From positions 1 through 5,967 of the forward strand of contig JAUHWE010000317.1 in assembly GCA_030424825.1 (NCBI GenBank): a stretch of DNA of 5,967 nucleotides. The letters run 5' to 3'. The translations under genes were made by a program, and so were the position numbers. The notes beneath the pieces are model-generated. The model made no database searches. It had not been told where the DNA came from and saw only the letters and a program-made list of their open reading frames with translations. This document shows, piece by piece, positions 1 to 5,480 of the stretch. Origin of the DNA: Verrucomicrobiia bacterium. Its GTDB lineage: Bacteria > Verrucomicrobiota > Verrucomicrobiia > Opitutales > Opitutaceae. Numbering within the stretch: the stretch's first letter is position 1; every line of letters starts with the position of its first letter.

Positions 1-1
1 T

Positions 2-169
2 ACTCTGGGCAAGAACGATGAAGTCGTCGCCCTACAGGCAAGCTTCGACATCGATCGAGTTCTCTGGAATTCGAAATACGGTTCTGGGAAAATCTACGAA
101 GCCTTAGGCAAGCATGTCGTCAACGATCTCATATCGATCAACTTTCAGCTGATCGCCCCGCTTCGGTAG
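2..169 (+). CDS. YceI-like polyisoprenoid-binding family protein (C-terminal fragment)
   Basis: The frame is open from the window edge to TAG at 167-169, giving 55 visible residues; the start lies outside the window. The tail reads as the end of a YceI-type lipocalin-like barrel: an 'ASFDIDR' strand, then 'W.SKYGSGK', then 'LGKHVVNDLISINFQLIA' as the closing strands. This matches the family pattern of an F-x-I-x-R strand, an aromatic-rich loop, and a final 'D.I.I.F.L.A' strand. YceI proteins are usually periplasmic or secreted and bind isoprenoid or other amphipathic lipids; the signal peptide, if any, cannot be seen here. The subgroup with tryptophan after the R-x-x motif is, from memory, common in Bacteroidota and Verrucomicrobiota. 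The next gene starts 53 bases downstream on the same strand. The family call is fairly safe; the ligand is unknown. Confidence 0.72.
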   Translation, partial: TLGKNDEVVALQASFDIDRVLWNSKYGSGKIYEALGKHVVNDLISINFQLIAPLR

Positions 170-222
170 GAACTGCAAATTCCTTTAACGAAACCCGACC
201 AGCACCTATGCGAGTCTAAACG

Positions 223-1221
223 ATGAGGAACCGTCTCAAAAGCCAAGGATTTACCCTTGGCCTCATCCTCATGGTCATCCTCTCGGCTTACTTTCCCCGT
301 TACGGCGCAACGGGCGGCATTCTCAAAGCGGAGGTCACAACCAAGATCGCGATCGCCCTCATTTTCCTCCTCCAGGGCTTAACTCTAGATTCGAAAAAAC
401 TGATTTCTAGCGTAGTTAATATTCGGTTACACGTTTTTTGCCAAAGCTGGATCTTCCTAATCTCTCCGCTTTTGATGATCGCAATCGTCCTCGTTTGCGA
501 CCCCTGGATTCCCTCGAACATCCGATCGGGGCTTCTGTTTTTGTCCGCACTTCCTACCACAATCCTTTCATCCACCGTCTTCACCGCCAAAAGCAATGGT
601 GATGCAGGGGCCGCGCTTTTCAGCGCGACGCTTTCCAACTTGATCGGCGTTCTGGCAACACCCCTTTGGTGTCTGGTCCTCTTCTCCAGCACGAACACGG
701 CCTTCCCTCCAATTGGTTCGCTTATCACTAAAATCGCACTCTACATTCTGCTTCCCATTTCGATGGGACAAATCCTCAGGCAATTGAAAATACTGCAGCC
801 CTTCGCAGCGAGCCGTTTGATTAAACGCCTCACCAACGGCTTCATTCTATTCATCATCTACGCCGCGTTTTGCGACAGTTTCCTAGACAATGTCTGGAGC
901 GGTTTCGGGCTGACCTCTATCGTTGTGGCCTCGCTTGTCGCCACCTTGTTTCTCGCTATCCTATCCGCGCTCGTCTGGATCACCTCCCCGTTGAGCTCGA
1001 CCGACTACGGACAACGAATCGCCGCATTCTTCTGCGGTTCCCAAAAGACTCTCGCCGCGGGCGTGCCTATGGCCTCGGTCATATTCGCCAGCCAAGTCGG
1101 AGACCTTCAAGAAAGCCTCATTATCTTGCCACTGATGATTTACCATGCCCTACAGCTGTTTCTCGCGGGCATATTGAGCGGCAACTTCGCCGCACGAAGA
1201 ACCGAAGCCGAACGAGTTTAG
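223..1221 (+). CDS. Bile acid:sodium symporter family protein (SLC10A7/YfeH-like)
   Basis: A 332-residue, very hydrophobic inner-membrane protein with about nine or ten membrane segments, the usual length and topology for the SBF-like (YfeH/SLC10A7) branch. Diagnostic stretches are the N-terminal 'FTLGLILMVILSAYFP' (about 10-25), 'LIFLLQGLTL' (46-55), the 'LPTTILSSTVFTAKSNGDAGAALFSATLSNL' region (110-140), which corresponds to the conserved sodium-site crossover helix region, and 'CGSQKTLAAGVP' (271-282), the second conserved signature. The family is thought to be sodium-coupled; the substrate of bacterial members is poorly known, so none is assigned. An in-frame TAA at 217-219 leaves ATG 223 as the first usable start. 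No Shine-Dalgarno motif is visible before it. The tail after residue 322 is charged (ARRTEAERV), consistent with a cytoplasmic end. No clear terminator follows; a dyad repeat begins 40 bases downstream. Confidence 0.9.
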   Translation: MRNRLKSQGFTLGLILMVILSAYFPRYGATGGILKAEVTTKIAIALIFLLQGLTLDSKKLISSVVNIRLHVFCQSWIFLISPLLMIAIVLVCDPWIPSNIRSGLLFLSALPTTILSSTVFTAKSNGDAGAALFSATLSNLIGVLATPLWCLVLFSSTNTAFPPIGSLITKIALYILLPISMGQILRQLKILQPFAASRLIKRLTNGFILFIIYAAFCDSFLDNVWSGFGLTSIVVASLVATLFLAILSALVWITSPLSSTDYGQRIAAFFCGSQKTLAAGVPMASVIFASQVGDLQESLIILPLMIYHALQLFLAGILSGNFAARRTEAERV

Positions 1222-1260
1222 GTCTGCCACCCTAAATTGGCGTAGTTCATCCGGAAACAG

Positions 1261-1287
1261 GTAACACTATTGCCCAAAGTGTTGCAT
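1261..1287. repeat. Dyad-symmetric intergenic repeat, copy 1
   Basis: GTAACACTATT is followed by AAAGTGTT and then GCAT. AACACT (1263-1268) and AGTGTT (1278-1283) are perfect inverted 6-bp arms around a 9-base loop. Copy 2 (2659-2685) shares AACACTATT, four variable bases, AAAGTGTT, one variable base and CAT, in the same orientation and spacing. Copy 3 (2742-2772) shares the exact 11-mer GTAACACTATT and a TGTTnCAT end. This copy sits 52 bases before the serine hydrolase start. It lacks a T-run, so it is not a convincing intrinsic terminator for the transporter gene. It could be an operator, a small repeat element or a cassette boundary; the sequence alone does not decide. Confidence 0.6.
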
Positions 1288-1339
1288 GTAGATGGTGTTT
1301 GACTGCTGATTCTGGACTATTAACGCTCTACTACCCCTC

Positions 1340-2647
1340 ATGACGAGCCGCAGTGACAGTCCAATTTCCACCGAAGAAATCAACGCGATATTAACGGGCA
1401 GGATAGACAGAGCTAAGCAGAGCGTAGGAATGGTAGTTGGCCTAATTGCGGGTTCTGAAACGCGGATAATAAGTCATGGCAATCTAAAGAAAGAATCTAA
1501 TCAACCCGTAAACGGTGATACGATTTTCGAAATAGGTTCCGTCTCCAAGGTATTCACGGCGGTACTGGTGGCGGATATGCACCTAAAAGGTGAGATAAAG
1601 CTATCAGATACAATATCATCATTTCTTCCTGACGACGTAAGAGTGCCATCCTACGAAGGAAAGGAAATCGACATCCTGAGTTTGGTTTCCCATCGGTCCG
1701 GACTTCCTCGCATGCCTAGCAACCTAGACCCCAAAGAGCCAACTCAACCATTGGCGAACTACTCTCATACTGATTTATACGAATTTCTTTCCGAATACCA
1801 GCTAGAGCGTCCTATTGGAGAAACCTATGAGTATTCGAATATCGGTTACGCGTTATTAGGATACCTGCTCGAACGAAGAACAGGTCTCAGCTATGCTACC
1901 TTGATCCAATCAAGAATATGCGAGCCACTAAAGATGAACCGCACGAGTGCCCAACTTGAACCCGATCTAAAAAGTCACTTAGCTGTTGGACACGGCCAAG
2001 CGATGGAAGCCGTTCCTCCATGTCAATTTTCAAGCTTTGAAAGCGCGGGATCTATTAGATCATCGACCAATGACATGCTGAGATTTGTTTCTGCAAATCT
2101 TGTATCTGATTCCTCTCCGCTCGGTAATGCTCTGTCATTAACTCGCACTTTTGAGAACGGTTATGATGATGTGGCTGGGTTTAGCTGGGTAAAAGACGAT
2201 AAATTTAAAGCTCCCATTTACTGGCACAATGGTGGAACCAATGGATTCCATAGCTTTGTAGGCTTTCGTGAAGATGCTCAAACGGGAGTTGTTGTTCTAT
2301 CCAACTCAGTGAGCTTTATAGACGATATTGGTCTTCATCTTCTGGAGAGGCAGTATCCCTTGGCAAAAAGGAGAAGGGCCATTCAAGTGGCTACGTCTCT
2401 TTTAAAGAAATACGTCGGTGAGTATCGGTTAACGCCCGAGATTTCTTTTCATGTAGAATTAGTCGGAGAAGAACTTCATGCAAATGTGACAGGACACCCC
2501 CCCCTACCAGTATACCCAGAATCCGAATCCGAATTCTTTTTCGAATTCGTGGATGCTCAATTGAAGTTCACTAGGAGCGAAACAGGTCAAGTAACCCAAG
2601 TGGATCTTCACCAAATGGGAACGGTTCAGACAGCTTTAAGAACCTAG
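1340..2647 (+). CDS. Serine hydrolase, class C beta-lactamase/PBP-like (peptidase S12 type)
   Basis: A 435-residue protein with all three active-site motifs of the S12/class C beta-lactamase fold: S-V-S-K at 67-70 inside 'FEIGSVSKVFTA' (nucleophile Ser67, Lys70), Y-S-N at 165-167, and H-N-G-G at 296-299, which replaces KTG as in many esterase- or peptidase-like members. The catalytic domain spans about 15-335. Residues about 350-430 ('KKYVGEY...', then beta-rich sequence) resemble the small C-terminal beta-domain seen in many of these proteins. Substrates in this family include D-peptides, esters and amides; antibiotic resistance cannot be inferred. There is no signal peptide: the N-terminus is polar, and TGA at 1307-1309 leaves no ATG, GTG or TTG start upstream. 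Export-dependent family members usually have one, so this is either cytoplasmic or N-terminally damaged. ATA, TTA, AGA and AGG codons are frequent and GC is lower than in the neighbours (about 43% in a sampled line against 47-57%), which suggests transfer. No ribosome binding site is visible. Confidence 0.93.
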   Translation: MTSRSDSPISTEEINAILTGRIDRAKQSVGMVVGLIAGSETRIISHGNLKKESNQPVNGDTIFEIGSVSKVFTAVLVADMHLKGEIKLSDTISSFLPDDVRVPSYEGKEIDILSLVSHRSGLPRMPSNLDPKEPTQPLANYSHTDLYEFLSEYQLERPIGETYEYSNIGYALLGYLLERRTGLSYATLIQSRICEPLKMNRTSAQLEPDLKSHLAVGHGQAMEAVPPCQFSSFESAGSIRSSTNDMLRFVSANLVSDSSPLGNALSLTRTFENGYDDVAGFSWVKDDKFKAPIYWHNGGTNGFHSFVGFREDAQTGVVVLSNSVSFIDDIGLHLLERQYPLAKRRRAIQVATSLLKKYVGEYRLTPEISFHVELVGEELHANVTGHPPLPVYPESESEFFFEFVDAQLKFTRSETGQVTQVDLHQMGTVQTALRT

Positions 2648-2658
2648 GAGGAAGGCAC

Positions 2659-2685
2659 GAAACACTATTAGGGAAAGTGTTTCAT
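2659..2685. repeat. Dyad-symmetric intergenic repeat, copy 2 (possible weak terminator)
   Basis: GAAACACT (2659-2666) and AGTGTTTC (2676-2683) form a perfect 8-bp inverted repeat around a 9-base loop, starting 12 bases after the serine hydrolase stop. The stem is followed by ATTTTC, so a weak intrinsic terminator on the + strand is possible, although the stem is AT-rich and the T-run is only four bases. Against copy 1, 17 of the 21 core bases are identical at the same spacing. The four differing bases sit in the loop (GCCC against AGGG). That conservation outside the stem argues for something beyond a plain terminator. Confidence 0.6.
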
Positions 2686-2741
2686 TTTCGAAGCCCAATT
2701 CAGCCAAAAACCTGCCAATATTACTGTCAACCAAAGCTGAA

Positions 2742-2772
2742 ATGTAACACTATTCATGTAATTCTGTTACAT
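2742..2772. repeat. Dyad-symmetric intergenic repeat, copy 3
   Basis: ATGTAACA (2742-2749) and TGTTACAT (2765-2772) are perfect 8-bp inverted arms around a 15-base spacer. The left half contains the exact 11-mer GTAACACTATT (2744-2754) found in copy 1, and the right end matches TGTTnCAT of copies 1 and 2. The spacing between halves is two bases longer than in the other copies. It is 94 bases after the serine hydrolase stop and 122 bases past the end of the minus-strand gene at 2895. No T-run follows, so termination is unlikely. The rest of the gap from 2648 to 2894 shows no ORF or RNA gene that I can support. Confidence 0.55.
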
Positions 2773-2894
2773 ACGCTGAATCACGCTCCGTATTCCGCCG
2801 GAACGTAAAAACCGCACGCCTTATTTTTTAACCCGTCCTAAAAACTGAGTAGGCGACTAGTAAACAATCGATCTCGAAGCCCACCTGATTCAAT

Positions 2895-3107
2895 CTACAG
2901 AGGATTCTTTTGTTTGGCGGATTTTTCCGTGCCGATGCGGTAATCCGAAAAGTCGTTTACGATGCCTTCGTAGGGCTGATCCTGCTTAAACAGTCGCATG
3001 ATTTCCTGATGCTCGTACTCGGATGTCGGCCATTCCTCGTTGTAGCCCGGTAGCATAAAGACCGTGTAGGCCTGGCTCCGGGTTACCTTTCTACGTATCA
3101 CCAGCAT
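2895..3107 (-). CDS. Small hypothetical protein, remnant of a single-span membrane protein
   Basis: From ATG 3107 the frame gives 70 residues ending in TAG. It starts 'MLVIRRKVTR', a short hydrophobic end followed by a basic cluster, then a soluble acidic/aromatic region ('LPGYNEEWPTSEYEHQEIMRLF') and a lysine-rich tail (KSAKQK). I do not recognise the family. Reading upstream in the same frame gives IIGIGSIGS directly before this Met, then a TGA at 3135-3137, then MSVPARILIA from ATG 3167. Without that TGA the whole would be a 90-residue protein with a textbook N-terminal transmembrane helix followed by RRK, whose ATG lies 10 bases after the preceding gene's stop. The 3107 start is therefore probably internal to an interrupted gene, and the product, if made, lacks most of its membrane anchor. 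The cause could be a nonsense mutation or a base error (for example TGG read as TGA). Confidence 0.5.
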   Translation of the reverse strand: MLVIRRKVTRSQAYTVFMLPGYNEEWPTSEYEHQEIMRLFKQDQPYEGIVNDFSDYRIGTEKSAKQKNPL

Positions 3108-3167
3108 GGATCCAATACTGCCGATACCGATGATTCAGGCAATGAGAATTCGTGCCGGGACAGACAT
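3108..3167 (-). pseudogene. 5' part of the interrupted small membrane protein gene (in-frame TGA)
   Basis: On the minus strand, ATG 3167-3165 opens MSVPARILIA, then TGA (3137-3135), then IIGIGSIGS running in frame into the Met at 3107. The two hydrophobic halves join into one roughly 17-21 residue membrane segment flanked by Arg on each side, which is hard to explain unless the frame was once continuous. The start is 10 bases after the TGA stop of the upstream gene, normal spacing for a co-translated pair. Reassignment of TGA is unlikely, because that upstream gene itself appears to end on TGA (3178-3180) at a sensible point. Confidence 0.5.
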
Positions 3168-3177
3168 CAATCAGACT

Positions 3178-3465
3178 TCAAACATCTGAATCTTTGCTCA
3201 TTTCCTGCGCCCGCTTCAAAACCGTATCGATCGCTACTTCCGTCAGGACTCTACGGATCGACCGCCGCCCTCCATGAACGTACTCAAAACGGACCGAGTC
3301 CCAAATCTGGCCACTTTTCTCGTGCGTATCTTCGATCGCGAACGCAGCTTCCTCCAACAAAAGCGCCGCGAGCTCTTCCCTAGACTTTTCGAACATGGGG
3401 GCGAGTTTCTCCAGTGTGGCGTCTAGTTCGGGTCCAATTGGTATCGTCAGCAGCTGTTGATTCAT
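3178..3465 (-). CDS. Small protein with ribbon-helix-helix-like N-terminus, hypothetical
   Basis: A 95-residue protein whose family I do not recognise by name. Residues 4-13 (QLLTIPIGPE) read as a beta strand, 14-28 (LDATLEKLAPMFEKS) as a first helix, and 29-46 (REELAALLLEEAAFAIED) as a second helix after a 'KSREEL' turn. That strand-helix-helix order with 'S-R-E-E-L' resembles CopG/MetJ/Arc-type DNA-binding dimers, where the strand pairs into the major groove. The remaining half (about 50-95) has a basic patch (GGRRSIRR) and an amphipathic helix. A DNA-binding regulator or antitoxin-like role is an inference, not a demonstrated match. The ATG at 3465 immediately precedes the predicted strand; upstream codons are open but contain no start. 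No Shine-Dalgarno motif is seen. The interrupted membrane protein gene follows 10 bases downstream, and an 18-bp palindrome lies 93 bases upstream. Confidence 0.7.
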   Translation of the reverse strand: MNQQLLTIPIGPELDATLEKLAPMFEKSREELAALLLEEAAFAIEDTHEKSGQIWDSVRFEYVHGGRRSIRRVLTEVAIDTVLKRAQEMSKDSDV

Positions 3466-3557
3466 GGGATTGAAGTGAGTAGACCTTTTAAGACGGTCAA
3501 CTGGTTGAAAACATCGTCTGGAAAAACAGGCGCTTGAACTTAAAGATTGGGAACCTC

Positions 3558-3575
3558 ATAGAGGATATCCTCTAT
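3558..3575. promoter_or_regulatory. 18-bp perfect palindrome, candidate operator
   Basis: ATAGAGGATATCCTCTAT is a perfect palindrome without a spacer. It lies in the 219-base gap between the divergent genes starting at 3465 (-) and 3685 (+). A gapless palindrome of this length in a divergent promoter region suits a dimeric regulator, possibly the RHH-like protein next door. No convincing -35/-10 pair could be placed beside it on either strand. The rest of the gap (3466-3684) shows no further ORF or RNA that I can support. Confidence 0.4.
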
Positions 3576-3684
3576 TTTACCCAAAATCGTTTGCCACATA
3601 GGGAAAAAGCGTTCCTTTTACTCTAAAACCACCTCGCCTCAATCGAGATAGCCGTTCCCCGGGATAGCGACCGTTCTCTACGAG

Positions 3685-3966
3685 ATGGGGTATCCTACCG
3701 GCAATCTCGCGCATAAACACTCATCGATCACCTCTCACATGGACCGAATCGAACCGAATTCAAACCCTAGCCCAGTTCATCGCAATTCCCTCCAACAGGG
3801 TCGCGACGCAAAACGGGCCGAACCCCATACCCCCCCCAAAGAGCAAACCCCAAAGACCTCGGCCTACTCGGAAATTTTTGATGATCGTGAGTTGGAACGC
3901 TTGCAGAACAACCTTCAGTCGGTTTCCGATCTCGCCAGTAAAGCCCTGGAACGCCTCAAGAAATAG
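3685..3966 (+). CDS. Small hypothetical protein upstream of pdxH
   Basis: The frame gives 93 residues from ATG 3685, or 75 from the second ATG at 3739. The first 18 residues (MGYPTGN...) are unremarkable, so the shorter form beginning MDRIEPN may be the real one; neither start has a clear ribosome binding site. The N-terminal half is polar and rich in Pro, Asn and His, probably disordered. The last 35 or so residues (AYSEIFDDRELERLQNNLQ...LERLKK) form a strongly predicted amphipathic helix with heptad-like leucines, which suggests a coiled coil or a protein-binding tail. I do not recognise the family. It is divergent from the small minus-strand pair and ends 47 bases before pdxH on the same strand, so they may be co-transcribed. 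Confidence that it is translated rests on this helical C-terminus and its placement. Confidence 0.55.
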   Translation: MGYPTGNLAHKHSSITSHMDRIEPNSNPSPVHRNSLQQGRDAKRAEPHTPPKEQTPKTSAYSEIFDDRELERLQNNLQSVSDLASKALERLKK

Positions 3967-4013
3967 GGGCTCCGCTGGCTTTAAACGCAATCCCACCGAT
4001 CTGACTATCTCGC

Positions 4014-4658
4014 GTGTCCAAAGACCTCAGCCAACTCAGGGAGGAATATACGGGGAAGAGCTTACGCCGAAAGGACCTCTCTCCCGATCCCATCGACCAG
4101 TTCCAAGCCTGGTTTTCGCAGGCCCAGGACCTTAAAATCGTTGAGCCCAATGCCATGTCCCTGGCAACCGTCGATGAAAAGGGGCAACCTTGGCAGCGGT
4201 CCGTATTGCTGAAAGGACTGGATAAACGAGGCTTCGTCTTTTTCACGAATTTCGGCAGCCGCAAATCCCAGCAAATCGCGGGCAATCCAAAAGTATCGCT
4301 GCTATTTCCGTGGGTCTCCATTCATCGGCAAGTGGCCATTACGGGTTCCGCGACAAAAATTCCCGCCACTGAGTCTCTCAAATACTTTATCACCCGCCCG
4401 TTTGGTAGCCAGATCGGAGCCTGGTCCTCGCCCCAGAGCAGCGTCATTTCATCCCGGTCCATTCTCGAAGCCAAACTCGATGAAATGAAACGGAAGTTCA
4501 AAAAGGGTGACGTCCCCCTCCCCTCGTTTTGGGGAGGCTTCCGCGTTTCTCCTGAAACAATCGAGTTTTGGCAAGGAGGACACAACCGCATCCACGATCG
4601 TTTCCTGTATACTAAGTCCGAAGACGATCGCTGGAATTTGGACCGCCTAGCGCCCTAA
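4014..4658 (+). CDS. pdxH: Pyridoxamine 5'-phosphate oxidase
   Basis: The enzyme oxidises pyridoxamine or pyridoxine 5'-phosphate to pyridoxal 5'-phosphate, with FMN and oxygen, in the cytoplasm as a homodimer. At 214 residues it is close to the usual length. Visible motifs in order: the N-terminal lid 'LREEYTGKSLRRKDL' (8-22), with Arg9 and Tyr12 matching the active-site pair of the E. coli enzyme; 'QRSVLLKG' (61-68) and 'TNFGSRKSQQI' (78-88), both FMN phosphate contacts; 'RPFGSQIGAWSS' (128-139); the C-terminal dimer and substrate region 'FWGGFRVSPETIEFWQGG...RIHDRFLY' (172-199), with Arg192 and His194 in the substrate-binding R-x-H position; and the terminal 'RLAP' signature. The start is GTG at 4014; it places 'MSKDLSQLREEYT' exactly as in homologues. 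No Shine-Dalgarno motif is visible. Its stop is 15 bases from the stop of the convergent glycosylase gene, with no room for a separate terminator. Confidence 0.97.
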   Translation: MSKDLSQLREEYTGKSLRRKDLSPDPIDQFQAWFSQAQDLKIVEPNAMSLATVDEKGQPWQRSVLLKGLDKRGFVFFTNFGSRKSQQIAGNPKVSLLFPWVSIHRQVAITGSATKIPATESLKYFITRPFGSQIGAWSSPQSSVISSRSILEAKLDEMKRKFKKGDVPLPSFWGGFRVSPETIEFWQGGHNRIHDRFLYTKSEDDRWNLDRLAP

Positions 4659-4673
4659 ACCTCTATCGAGATC

Positions 4674-5468
4674 TTACGTTTGCCAATCGGCCGACCAGCA
4701 CGTCGTTCGTCCCCCAATCGTACTCCGGCTTAGCTCCGCGCCCGTCTTGGGGCAGTGGCCTCCGGCTTTCCAGCGATGCTGAAAAAGCCAGCTTTTGGGC
4801 GGATCGGAATAGTCGGGCGCGATATATTTCATCGCCCCTCGACAAACGAATTTCAACGCACGGAAAAGCGAACGTGACTCCTTCTCGCTTAGTGAAACGG
4901 CTGTGCGATCAGGTCGAATCCTAGCTTTCCACAGGATCTCGTCCGCCATCCAATTTCCAATGCCTGGAAAACACTCCTGCACGAGCAACAGACTCTTGAG
5001 CGGGCCTCGCTTCCGCTTTGCCAGAATCGAGCAGAAATAGCTGTAGTCGTATTGCGGCGACAAAATCTCGAGTGGCAGTCGATTCCAGGATTCAGGGATG
5101 TCCGGGCACAGGAAACATTCGACTTTTCCGAATTGCCTAGGGTCATTGAATACGAGCCAACCAATTTTCGTTTTCAATGCCAGATGATCATGCTTCTCGA
5201 GCTGCTCTTCATTTTCTCGGATCAAAAGGCTACCTGTCATGCCTAGATGAATCCCCACCCAGACGCCCCGATCGAATTGGAACAGCATCCGCTTGCCATG
5301 CGTCTGCGAAGACAAAAGGCGATTGTCTCGAAGATTTCGAGACAGTGGTACAGGAGCGACTTCACGAAAACATCGTACCGCTTTGTTCATCCTTACTGCC
5401 TGAATGGCCGACCCTTGACCGGGGCTCCATTGACGACAGAAGAAGGCCACCTCAGCGAGTTCTGGCAT
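4674..5468 (-). CDS. Fpg/Nei-family DNA glycosylase with degenerate zinc finger
   Basis: A 264-residue member of the formamidopyrimidine/endonuclease VIII family, which removes oxidised bases and cuts the backbone by beta,delta-elimination. The N-terminus gives catalytic Pro2 and Glu3 (MPELAEV); Lys59 in 'HGKRMLF' is the conserved phosphate-binding lysine; 'HLGMTGS' (74-80) and 'DPRQFG' (109-114) carry the Met77, Arg111 and Phe113 void-filling triad of Fpg; the helix-two-turn-helix is 'PGIGNWMADEILWKARIRP' (168-186), with Asn172. In the C-terminal finger only Cys239 of the four zinc ligands remains: the others align with Thr242, Ser259 and Trp262. Arg254 in 'GGRTTCW', which contacts the DNA phosphate, is kept. 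The hairpin is probably a zincless finger. Fpg against Nei specificity cannot be settled here, so no symbol is given. The gene follows the M24 peptidase gene after 12 bases, implying one transcript. Confidence 0.93.
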   Translation of the reverse strand: MPELAEVAFFCRQWSPGQGSAIQAVRMNKAVRCFREVAPVPLSRNLRDNRLLSSQTHGKRMLFQFDRGVWVGIHLGMTGSLLIRENEEQLEKHDHLALKTKIGWLVFNDPRQFGKVECFLCPDIPESWNRLPLEILSPQYDYSYFCSILAKRKRGPLKSLLLVQECFPGIGNWMADEILWKARIRPDRTAVSLSEKESRSLFRALKFVCRGAMKYIAPDYSDPPKSWLFQHRWKAGGHCPKTGAELSRSTIGGRTTCWSADWQT

Positions 5469-5480
5469 AAGGGAATACGG

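Noticed and set aside
300..728. Minus-strand 142-codon ORF
   Set aside because: It lies wholly antisense to the transporter gene, and its translation has no coherent domain or hydrophobic pattern; it is a shadow of strongly biased codons on the other strand.
870..1235. Plus-strand 121-codon ORF inside the transporter
   Set aside because: It is Arg-rich, out-of-frame translation of the transporter's membrane segments, with no family resemblance.
1299..1323. Sigma-70-like promoter TTGACT / TATTAA before the serine hydrolase
   Set aside because: The boxes are only 13 bases apart, too close for sigma-70, and no better pair was found.
1261..2772. Integron cassette with attC sites around the serine hydrolase
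   Set aside because: No GTTRRRY/RYYYAAC core pair of correct form is present, the dyads are too short for attC, and no integrase is seen.
2646..2803. Perfect AGGAGG (2646-2651) and a GTG-started 42-codon frame from 2677
   Set aside because: The SD-like motif is about 25 bases from the GTG, too far to act, and the frame (VFHFRSPIQPK...) runs through two dyad repeats and looks non-coding.
2895..3180. TGA recoding (selenocysteine or tryptophan) in the small membrane gene
   Set aside because: The upstream neighbouring gene ends sensibly on TGA, no SECIS-like hairpin is evident after the codon, and a membrane-helix position is an implausible place for selenocysteine.
3482..3508. Short inverted repeats GACC/GGTC and TCAAC-TG-GTTGA upstream of the RHH-like gene
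   Set aside because: Arms of four to five bases are expected by chance at this length; only the 18-bp palindrome nearby stands out.
3956..4591. Minus-strand ORFs opposite pdxH
   Set aside because: pdxH is certain on the plus strand across this region; the antisense frames show no recognisable protein.
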